A DNA stretch of 64,000 bases. It comes from Amphiduros pacificus. Its lineage: Eukaryota > Annelida > Polychaeta > Phyllodocida > Hesionidae. The position numbers were made by a program, and so were the translations under genes. Positions 29,401 through 41,400 of this stretch are shown piece by piece. The stretch spans positions 2,945,059 to 3,009,058 of the forward strand of contig OX439012.1 in NCBI GenBank assembly GCA_949316495.1. Reading direction: 5' to 3'. Every line of letters starts with the position of its first letter. Positions within the stretch are counted from its first letter, which is position 1. Below the pieces are notes generated by a model. It searched no databases, was not told the origin of the DNA, and saw nothing but the letters and a program-made list of their open reading frames with translations.

Positions 29401-32400
29401 CGTCATAAAAAAAGATGATGACTTAATCTTTGTCATATAAGTATGTATGTGTTTGAAGTCAATATTTCATTCATATAAAAACAACGTAAAAATGCATTCA
29501 TATAAAGGTCATTGATTTGGGATGGGGACCCAGGGGATGGGGACAAAGAGGAAAAGAGTGGTGATTAGACATAATGGTGGAGGCAAAAGACACAGATTAA
29601 GGATACAGATTAGGGACACAGGCTTGCTACAGCCTGATGGTTTAAAAAAAATCCTTTATACATTTCACACAATAGCAGCTTGTCTTTAGTTTTTGCCTGA
29701 ACATCAAGGATTCTGTTTTCCTATCTTGGTATGTATCAAATGTTCAAGTTAGATACATTGTAAATTCACAAATTCAATGTCTGTGTGTTGTAGGGATGTC
29801 ATGGTGACGAGCATAGAAACCGACATCACATACGAGGGTCTGACCGCTGATATGAGAGACATCTGCAGGTTTGACGATGACCAGCCCTTCACCATGAAAT
29901 GGGTGGATGAAGAAGGTAATCTACAAGATTCCATTCAATTTTATAAATAGTTTTATTCAAATTTTACATATTATAACATTATGGTGATGAGGATGAGGAA
30001 GAAAGAATAAAGTAAAATGGACAAAGATCCTAAAGATGAAATGGACAAAGATCCTAAAGATGAAATTGACAAAGATCCTACAGTAAAATGGAAAAGATCC
30101 TAAAGATGAAATGGACAGTGATCACAGTACCTGCTAGTGGACAAAATGAAGTTCTGAGGAACTGAATTGATCTGATTTGTTTGTAATCTGTGTTCATTTT
30201 CATCGATCAACAATTAATTTTTTATAAGATTAGAAATTTATAAAAACAAATTACACTTTCTCTGAGTGTTTGGACAAAGGTATGTCTGATATATTAATCA
30301 TATAGCACATTGGGAAAACTTGAAATCATAGAATAAACCAAATACAATACATTTTTCTATTACTTTGTCCAGAGATATTCTATTCCATGAGGATTCAAGT
30401 GATTTTAAAAATGTCTTGACAATGTCACAGTTAGAGAGAAATGCTGGATGTCCCCAGTCTTCTGCCAGAATATACTTGTTTTTCTATTGCTTAATTGCAG
30501 CAGGAAAATTACAGTAGAATCCAAATAACAAATTTGAATTTCACTATCATCAAATCTCGCTCTACTTATTGCAACATTCTCAAGTTTTTGTATCCCTTTA
30601 TTTGGGATAGCTTTTCTGAGATTATATTATTTCAGAATGTCACATTTTACCTTATAATTCTCAACCTGTGCACAACAAGACAGAGATTGGCTAGTACCTC
30701 TGACTTAACAAGCCTCACAGAAACGTGAACACAGATCGACCAGTACCCATATTGAAAAGATCAGTGACTGACTATGCCAGGCTCATAGCCACCGTATCAA
30801 TTCTTCCTTCTTTATCTTTCCTGGAGTATCGGCAAGGGCCAGTATATATATATTTATTTCCCCCGATAATTTCATCTCCATGTGAGACAGCATGTCTGGG
30901 GGCTGGTTTTAACTCCTCATCAAAAATTAGCATTTCCTTGTGGAATGGAATTGGAATAGAATCAATATATACATGTGTTTCTATAAACTGAAGGATGTGT
31001 GCAAGTGAAATTGGCTATGTAAGTTCAAATGAAAATGTTTTATGCATCTGCATTTACCTAACAGTAATCAATTAATCCATGTATTCTTGCCAGATTTCAC
31101 CATACTTATGAAGGGAAATGTTTTCAAACTACCACATACCCAACAACATAGTCAGCAATGGACATTTTGTTTCTGCATATAATAACTGTGGTAGGGCCAG
31201 GGATTTGAGAGTCATTATTTTTCTTTTATATGATTGAATATGTTGTCTCCACATGTTAAGAATATCATGGAAGACTTCAAGTCTTAGATCAAAATTTAAA
31301 TTATTGTCACTGGATTATGGTGAGATCTTATAAATGTTTTTATCAGTCCATTGGACAAATGAAGATTAAATATATTATCAATTGATCGAAGTTCCTTTCA
31401 GTGAGCCAAAAGGCATTGCTATTGCTTAGTCCAAAATCAGTCCGACAAAATTTCAAATTCTTTGAGACATGATAGGCAGTTTTGTGATGAGACAAAATCA
31501 GATGTGGTATCATCTGCTCATTGCGAAAGTTTGGACTCCTGTACTACCAATTGATTGGAGCATTAAATATGTTAAAGGCAATTTATTATATGGGAGAATA
31601 AGGTAACATGACATGTGACACAGGTCAACAGGTCAGTAGGTCAGCCAGCCTGCATGACAACGGTCTAGACTGGTTGTTGCTAGGGAAGCAAAAACATAGG
31701 GGCATGCAAGGCTGTATGTAAGCAAGAATTCAAATTTTCAGTTTTGGCTCTGGGCAACAAGTGAGTTAGACTCCAGGTGCTAACCTCTGAACATGATGCA
31801 GTCATAAAAAGCATAGTGGAAATGTTATACACCTTTTGTATACGTTTTTGCTCGAATAGTATTATCTAACACCTCTGCTGCTATTGTAAATAGATATGGA
31901 GATATTAGGCAACCTTGAGTAATACCTCTTGAATTTGAAAATCTGTTTTTTTGAGTGGCCATTGTTAATGACGACACATTCTATCTCATTATTCATGATG
32001 TTAATCCAATTCTCACTGCTCGTGTTTCATTACTTGTGATCCACCAGGTGTCGCTTGTGTCATGTACAATGCATGCTGGGATAGATTCGTAGACATGACA
32101 ACTGAAATGTTGACTACCATTCTGTATGCTGTGAAGGGAATAGGGTAATATTTTAGCAACAAATGCCCATACAGAAAATAAAAACATCAGTTTGGGAATT
32201 TTGAAAAGAGTAGAAAAACTGTTACAGGTGTAATTACCGTATTTACTCGTGTATAAGTCGACTCGTGTATAAGTCGACCCCCCAAAATTGAGGTTATTTG
32301 ACTTGAAAAAAAACAATTTCCGAATATAAGTCGAGTTGGTTTTTCAAGAGATATCGGCTCTGCTACCATTCAAGCTTAAGCTGAAGCTTGGTGGTCATTT

Positions 32401-35400
32401 TAAAAGTGAAACGTAAATTTGCTTAAAATATAAGATATTAGACGTCTTATACACGAGTAAATACGGTAAAACGTAAATACGATGTTCGTATTTTCGAAAT
32501 AACGGATATCAGACCTAGCGGGTCGATTTTAATTGCGTTTTAAATGATAAATAAAGGTATTTACCCAATATTATCACAAATTGTTCGAGAACAGAACAGA
32601 ACCATCAATCCATTTAAAACGCAATTAAAATCGATCCACGTGTGAAAGCATTTCTGTCAACAAGGGAAGACACGACTCAAAGCAGTGGAAACAAAGACGT
32701 ATTGCAAAACTGTGAACGCTGATAATTGGAATCAGTGAGAACAAAGTCAAAACAAAGTGTTTCGAATAATAGACCAATAATATTGGGTAAATACCTTTCT
32801 TTTTCAAATACGATGTCCGTGACGGAGCGGATCGATTGGCCACGTGACTCACATATCATGTGATCATTGACTTTGCAGATTTGCAGGAGAATTGCGTTTT
32901 AAATGATAAATAAAATCATATACCCAATATAAACACAAAACACGCTTTGCAGGTCGAAAACAGAACAAAACCATTCATCCATTTAACATGCTTTACGCAA
33001 TACGGGTCGTCATTTTAGAAAGCGGGAGTGACGGGGACAAGCTCTTATTTTTGGTGCGAAAACAAATGGAGTGTATCAACTCGCATTGAAATATTAATAT
33101 ATTGCGCAATGATGGATCCCTGGCTTCTCCTCGTGTTGCGGACGTGAATTAACGCGACGTCACGTACATGATATTTACGTTTTACTTCATGGATAAATTC
33201 TCGACCTGCGAAGCATAATTTGTGATAATATTGGGTAAATACCTTTATTTATCATTTAAAATGCAATTAAAATATCAAACTCGTTTTCGCGCTAAAAACA
33301 AGTGCCTCTTCCCGTCACTTCCGCCTTTCTAAATTGCAACCACGTGTTGCGACCACGTGTTGACGATCTTAAGAAATTGACAGAAATGCCTTCACCCGGG
33401 GGTCGATTTTAATTGCGTTTTAAATGATAAATAAAGGTATTTACGCAATATTATCACAAATTGTTCGAGAACAGAACAAAACCATCAATCCATTTAAAAC
33501 GCAATTAAAATCGATCCACGTGTGAAAGCATTTCTGTCAACAAGGGAAGACACGACTCAAAGCAGTGGAAACAAAGACGTATTGCAAAACTGTGAACGCT
33601 GATAATTGGAATCAGTGAGAACAAAGTCAAAACAAAGCGTTTCGAATAATAGACCAGTAATATTGGGTAAATACCTTTCTTTATCATTTAAAACGCAATT
33701 AAAATCAATCTGTTGCGACTGATATTCGTTATTTCGAAAATATGAAGATCGTTTTACCGTAATTACTCGAGTATAAGACTGTTAAACCGACCCGCTATGT
33801 CCGATATTCGTTATTTCGAAAATAAGAATGTTCGTAATGAAAACTCATAGTGTCGTAATTTTTTGGCGTAAATCCTCGTCCACAGGTTGCTCTCGTGTAT
33901 AAGTCGACCCCCTAAGCATTAACTAAGAGTTTTTGGAAAAAAACCTCGACTTATACTCGAGTAAATACGGTACCTGATTGAAAGTAAATGACATGTTAAG
34001 TAACATTTTTTTGTATGCAACACTCAGAGCAATAATAAATATATGTAATAATACAGACTACATTATAACAAATTGCATATATCGTGATCAGAGATGCCGA
34101 GGACTGGTGCGTATACATCAGAGATTTCTGTGTACATGTCATTCTGTGATGCATTTGATTCGTACTCTCGCATAGATTGACATAAATTAAGCCGCTTTCA
34201 ATTCTCACATAGCAAGTTTGAACCATGCACATTTCCTTCTTTTAGCAGTTTGCAAATCCGCTCTTTCAATAGGGAAATTGCTTACAAATTTTTTTTTAAT
34301 AAAAGGCTTTCTTGTTACTACTGTAGGCCAAGCTTGCATGTCCTGTGTGGTATATTTTAATATACAATATTGCATCTTGAGCAGTGAGTATTAATAAACT
34401 GATCACCAAATTTGAAGATTTTCAAATTTTAAATAAAAATCACCACCTTATGGCTTCAAATGCTTCTCAACATCAGCAAGTAGTAACATACCCAGTATTT
34501 CTGAATCACTGAAAATGAAGCTCGCAAGAGGAACTCGTGACTAACATTTTTTATGGTTGATTTGTTTGGCAGGGTATTGATTGATTCCACTCTCCCCAGG
34601 AGAATTTATAAAGAATGCTCCTGCACCACACAGTCACAGAGACCCCGGTCAGGAATCTGATGGGTCAGTTCTGACAAACACAAGGCATAGTGAAGTCAAA
34701 GGTTCCCTAAATAGATTTATGTCAGGTCAGATCTCGCCCACAATAGGCATTCTGAAGTCACGATAGGCATTCTGAAGTCACAATAGACATTCTGAAGTCA
34801 AAATAGGCATTCTGAAGTCACAATAGACATTCTAAAGTCACAATAGGCATTCTGAAGTCACAATAGGCATTCTGAAGTCATGATAATAATAGATGCCAGA
34901 CAAGTCTTCATAGGGATGATAGCGATCCCGGCCAGGTGTTACAAATCCAATACCGTACTTAAATATGAAAGGTGAGGCTAATATACAATAAACATCTATA
35001 GATAGATTGACACATCTAGTGAGCAACAACTTCCACTCACTTAGTGACAGATTTACCAAGTATAAAAAGAATGCTCCATAAACTCAGCATACAATTGATT
35101 TGATTTAATATTTTAGTTGATGTATGCAGTTTATGCCTGTCTAACTCATTAGAAATATCCTACTGTTTTAATTCTGTCACATAAATGGAGGTGTCAGTAA
35201 TCGATAAAGAACCACATTGATTACAATGTGGATAAAAGCATATGAAAGAATTGTAGGAAATGGCATTAACATGGTTAATATTTCAAATTATCCCATCAAA
35301 AACCCAACCTTGATGAAAAATGCGGAATATGGCACAAAATTGATTGTTAGCGGTGCAGATAAAAAATTCAGTTGCACCGTTGAATATAAGCTTGTAATAG

Positions 35401-38400
35401 ATAGGTGTGAAACACAATTGCTATGCTGCCATCTACAGGGTGTAAATTATTCACAGCCAGTTGATGACAGCATGGGCAGGTGCCCCATCCTTCATTCATG
35501 TGTAGACTGGTACACAGACACCAGTTACTATCAGCTGGCGAACAATACATATTGTCCTACAACCTTTCAATATGTTTTTTAATATTCATGGCATGTCATA
35601 TCTTGTATCACAAACTGATCTCCACAGATTACCTTTGTTACCAATATAAGATAAATTGAAAATTGTCAAAGCTGAATTATATATTAATGGTTAGTATGAA
35701 GCCCCTACCTTGGTTTGCTATTTATTTAGTGGTCAATGCAGCTGCCTCAGGTATCAGAAGTCTAGCTCAATTCAGTAATAATATTCCATTATTTGATGAT
35801 ACCGAGTGTTATTTTTTTAAGAAATACATATCCACACCTTGAATAATGAGTTGAAAACTTATATGGGAGTTGAAAACATCTATGAGAGTGAACATTGCAA
35901 CCAGACTTCTTTGTTCTCTGATGTGATTTGTTTGTGAAAGTATTTGTTACTTGCAAATCATTTCCAATATTTAAATGAAGATGACAAAACATTGGCATGT
36001 CAGAATATGAGGGCTTTCCTGCATATTTGGATATCAGGATATTTGAATGTTGATCATAATGGGCACTCATGGTGGAACTGCATGCAAGTTGAAGTATATT
36101 ATAAAGTCAGTCTGCCCATAAAAGATTATAGTCAGTGTGAACGTCCAGATCCTAAGTCCTTCAGACACAAGTCTAAAAGTAAAAAGTAAAGCTGATGTTT
36201 ATGTACCACTGATACCAGACATTGTCTGCACATAGTGGTTGATAGCAGCTGGCCAGGATTCGAACCTAGAACCCCTGGATCTCAAGGCAAATAACATACA
36301 TTATGACAACAGTATTTAGCCACAGTTATTCTGACATCAGTATATTTGTACCTGCAGCTAGTTAGTCAACTGTCAAAATGTCCCAATAGTTTACGTGTTA
36401 TATTATGGCATGCTGATATGATGAGGAAAAACACCCTACAGTCTGGAGATATCATAGTCTGAAGATATTGATTCTGTTCCCAAAGAACAATATTGATGTA
36501 AAATTCGCAAGTTTAGACTCATCGACACAAAGCCACATATTATTTACTTTGCAGAAAAAGAGAAGCTTTAAATATTCAGAGATAAGAAAGTGGAGTACAT
36601 TGATGCTACCCAATAGAAATACAATGTTATTGTCTTTTACAACTGTAAACATGCCATGCCTTTGAAAGCTGAGCATGCCAACAGAAGAAATGTGTGAGCA
36701 ACGCAAAACAATAAAACCAATGAGCCTTCGCAAACCCCAGGAGAAATTAATGCTTCACCCGGCATGGATTACAGCTTGTACATGTCTGAGAATGAATGGG
36801 AATAATAGTTGTCAGGGAACAGCCCAGATATAGGCTTTTAAGTGGCCTTTTCTACCAGTCCAAACCTGATATTCCCTTTTATGACCAGATAATTTGTGAT
36901 CCTAGGTATCGCAAAATATGGCCACTCAGTAGTTAATTTGAACATTTGTATTCGTAGCCATATGGCACCAGTGACTAACAGAACCCCCTTTCACCCTCTC
37001 TCTGAATACCAGCCACACTGGTAGCCAAATACTGCCTGCATCTCAGAACCCCCTTTCTCCCCCTCTCTGAATACCAGCCACACCGGGAACCAAATACTGC
37101 CTGCATCTCAGAACCCCCTTTCACCCCCTCTCTGAATACCGGCCACACTGGTAGCCAAATACTGCCTGCATCTCAGAACCCCTTTTCACCCCCTCTCTGA
37201 ATACCAGCCATACTGGTAGCCAAATACCGCCTGCATCTCAGAACCCCTTTTCACCCCCTCTCTGAATACCAGCCATACTGGTAGCCATGTACGGCCTGCA
37301 TCTCAGAACCCCCTTCATCTCCTTGCACAGTGCCGACCACACCGGTAGCCACGTGCTGCCTGCATATGAGGGAGCCACGCAGGCTGCCTGCTAGCAGACA
37401 GTGATCAGCTGTCAGATATAGTTGGGCCCCATGGGCAAAGCTTCCCACCTGGACACCATGTCAGGACCACTGCTCTGCTGTCTACAGTTCATGCCAGCTT
37501 TTGACTTGCCAATCTTGTGCAAACAAGGTAGGAAACCGTGCTTGCTTATCCCTCTATGCCAGACAGTCAGGATCCGTACTTTATAAGGTCACATCCTTAG
37601 ATCTGTCTGCAGGGATGTCACAATATTTTGCATTATATATTAGATGATACAGAGATGGGATCATGGATGGGGTATAGTGTTTATTATTAGAAGTGTGCGT
37701 TAGAACATGCCAAGGTTTCGGTCCACTAGGATGCTGGTATCAATAATATATGCCACATATTGGGCTTATCTGCTCAGATCTCAAGTGCAATGAATTATCC
37801 TATAGAATAGAGGAGTTATTTTGATGTGGTCTGTGATGGATGACTGGAATCAGATCATAATAATTCCATACTGTAAAAGCTAAAATATTACTTGCTCATT
37901 ACCAAGAAAATTTAAATATGGATGTCACCCGGGGATGGGTGTCACCTTTATATATGTCACTAAAAATAAGAAAAATTAAATGAGGGTTAAATCAAATCGA
38001 ATGATATGTCTTGTCAAATGTTCAACTGTGCTATGTATTTACAGACATTAATAGAAAGGTTTTTGACTGAGGTCTGATCACTGCTCTCTATGTCTGACCC
38101 ACAAGATCTTGCACAAAAAAATATTGTGTTAAAATGTAAACTCTGCAGTGCATATTGGTAATTGCATTATCAAAAGCTAAATTTGTGTGAAAACATTTTA
38201 CCATGTGCAAAGTTCATGCCTCAGTCGATTATCAACCAATCAGAATTTAGGAAATTTGTATTTCCAGAATCCAATACGCTGACCATCTCTAGCATGTTGA
38301 CAATTGCATTTCATGTAGTTAAATGATGTATTTGAGGTAAAATGGCAATACAAGGTTAGAGCAGTGCCAAATGCAAGGTCCAGTAATAATATACACTAAG

Positions 38401-41400
38401 TCAGTCCACACAAAAAAGCACCTGGCTCGGTCCGACGATATATTAAAAATCTGTATTTATGATAACAATAGATAACTAACTGACCAGTTCAGGGAAAACA
38501 TATATTTGAACAAAAGGGTGGCCACATAGCTTATGGATATTGCAGATGATGACTTTCAGGCCTTGACATAAAGAGAAAAATGTTGTTCGCCCAGTTGGGC
38601 CACCACAGCATGAGAACCTGAACAGAGGATGTCAAACCCTGGACTTTGAACATTCCCATCTGATCATAACATCTGGCCCGGAATCAGTTTTTGAAACAAA
38701 ATCACCTCCACATTTGTGCTATATATATTTGAGGCTGATGTTGACTTGAGCTTCAGTCACCTCCCTCATGAGGCCATCTATTTCCAAGCAATCTCTGCTC
38801 ATCATTAATATTCATATATGCATGATAAGCGTGGGTAAGATTGATAAGACCAGTGTTAGAGACAAGGTGGGACAACAGTTAGCTCACTTAATTATGACAC
38901 CTTTGCTGTGAACAATATGTACTGGCCTACTGTCCCAGCAGATTATGCCAAGACTTTTATAATATAGACAAGGTGGGACAGCAGTTAGCTCACTTAATTA
39001 TGACACCTTTGCTGTGAACAATAGGTACTGGCCTACTGTCCCAGCAGATCATGCCAAGACTTTTATAATATAGACAAGGTGGGACAGCAGTTAGCTCATT
39101 TAATTATGGCACATTTGCTGTGAACAATATGTACTGGCCTACTGTCCCAGCAGATCATGCCAAGACTTTTATAATATAGACAAGGTGGGACAGCAGTTAG
39201 CTCATTTAATTATGGCACATTTGCTGTGAAAAATATGTACTGGCCTACTGTCCCAGCAGATCATGCCAAGACTTTTATAATATAGACAAGGTGGGACAGC
39301 AGTTAGCTCACTTAATTATGACACCTTTGCTGTGAACAATATGTACTGGCCTACTGTCCCAGCAGATCATGCCAAGGTTCTTTTGATTTAGGAGCTTGTA
39401 TATTGAGTCAGAAAAATCAGTGAGTGGGATTTATATATAAATATCAATCAAGATAAATGTCTGAATTGCATCCACAAAAATTGTGGTTCTGCTAAACCTT
39501 CTGAAATATTGAGTAATGCTCTGTTTTTTTTACCCTCAGCCCCTGATGTAATCAGGCTGAGGGTATTGCAGTACTCCTGGCGTGGGTATGTATGTATGTA
39601 TGTATGTATGTCTGTATGTATGTCTGTAGCGAACATCCTTGTCATCGCGATAACTCAAGAACAAATGATGGCAGCTTCATGAAACTTGACACACATATGT
39701 ATCTGGTGAAAACCTCGGACGAGTTCGATGGATGGCGACCTTGACCTATTTTTCAAGGTCACAGGGACAATTATGTGAAATCCCAAGAATCACAATAACT
39801 CAAGAACGAATGATGGTAGCTTTATGAGATTTGACACACATAAGTATCTGGTGAAGACCTCAGAATTTTTTCTATGAAACATGACCTTCACCTACTTTTC
39901 AAGGTCACAGGGACAATTATGTGAAATCATCTTGTCATTGCGATAACTCGAGAACAAATGATGGCAGCTTCATGAAACTTCACACACATAAGCATCTGGT
40001 GAAAACCTCGGACGAGTTTGATGGACGGTGACCTTGACCTATTTTTCAAGGTCACAGGGACAATTATGTGAAATCCCAAGAAAAACTCAAGAACAAATGA
40101 TGGCAGCTTAATGAGATTTGACACCCATAAGTATCTGGTGAAGACCTCAGAATTGTTTCTATAAAACATGACCTTCACCTACTTTTCAAGGTCACAGGGA
40201 CAATTATGTGAAATCATCCTTGTCATCGCGATAACACGAGAACTAATGATGGCAGCTTCATGAAACTTGACACACAAAAGCATCTGGTGAAAACCTCGGA
40301 CGAGTTCAATGGACGGTGACCTTGACCTATTTTTCAAGGTCACGGACAATTATGTGAAATCCCAAGAATCGCAATAACTCAAGAACGAATGATGGCAGCT
40401 TTATGAGATTTGACACACACAAGCATCTGGTGAAGACCTCAGAATTTTTTCTATGGAACATGACCTTCACCTACTTTTCAAGGTCACAGGGACAATTATG
40501 TGAAATCATCCTTGTCATCGTGATAACAAATGATGACAGCTTCATGAAAATTGACACACATAAGCATCTGGGATGACTCCAGATGAGTTTGATGGACGGT
40601 GACCTTAACCTGCTTTTCAAGGTCACCGGCCCATATCAATAATTCTAGAGTAAATGATGACAGTTTCATGATACTTGACACACCTAAGCTATCAAAGGAA
40701 GTAGATGTTATGGGTTTTTTTACCCCTGCATCAATTTGCCTTGGTGCAGTGATGTTTTGTTCACAAATATTGTGTGGAGCGAATGTTGTGCAATGAGTTA
40801 CCAGGGCTGAGGGTTGATGCATCTCTGATGCCTATGTTTTGAGAAGTTAATCTAGATAATCTAGTCAGCCAGTCTGAACTCATATGTTGTGAGTATTGAC
40901 TGGTTCTCTTGACATGTGGCATATTGCTTGGTCGACGGATGCCCTTGAAGCATAGTTTTAAGGTTCACATGGTGTGAGCTTTGGTTTGCAGACAGGATGG
41001 CTGAGAAGGAAGATATGCAGAGTGAAATGACACATTCTGTCAATATATCACAATGTTTGGAAGTGGTAGGACAAAAAATGCACCCATCCATCATATGCTT
41101 ACAAATAAAAAAGGGCAGAAAGTTCTGAATAAAGATCAAAAAGAAAAACCTTATATTTATTGATACAATTGATGACAAATTCCACATTTCATATGTTCTG
41201 ACATACATATCTCTCAAATAGAACCCCAATATGAAGATTTTATCTTTGTTTTCTGTATTAAGTTACTATTTTTTATATTTTCGACGTTAGCAAAAAAAAC
41301 AACAACCCAAAAACACTATTATTTTATATGTTCAGATGTGCATATCCCAGTGGGTACTTTAATTGAAATTTAATGTGATTATGTAGACATGGTCAAACAG

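Larger units (their letters stand above)
29916..32234. other. aPKC intron 3, first segment
   Basis: Non-coding. It holds a short 24-bp repeat (30003-30115) and a triple AGGTCA motif (31622-31643). Reading frames near 30.5-31.0 kb show no domain and no splice context. Confidence 0.55.
32235..33972. mobile_element. Composite palindromic repeat element, copy 1
   Basis: 1,738 bp. Outer ends are TACCGTATTTACTCG and CGAGTAAATACGGTA. The left module (32235-32468) and right module (33755-33972) each begin and end with that same terminal word, so each resembles a small MITE. Between them is about 1.29 kb of CpG-rich DNA built from direct and inverted copies of a 55-60-bp unit (GATTTTAATTGCGTTTTAAA ... 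GGTATTTACCCAATATTATC). Within it, 32521-32805 is directly repeated at 33401-33685 (offset 880). TA flanks are consistent with a TA target site. No protein-coding capacity is recognised. Confidence 0.75.
33973..36978. other. aPKC intron 3, second segment
   Basis: Non-coding. Contains a 20-bp repeat (34739-34882) and a possible tRNA-derived SINE fragment near 36.24-36.33 kb. A 121-codon reading frame near 35.2 kb has no recognisable domain. Confidence 0.5.

Noticed and set aside
35217-35582. 121-codon plus-strand frame in aPKC intron 3
   Set aside because: No recognisable domain, poor start context, AT-rich composition like the flanking intron, and no splice-site pair in phase with aPKC.
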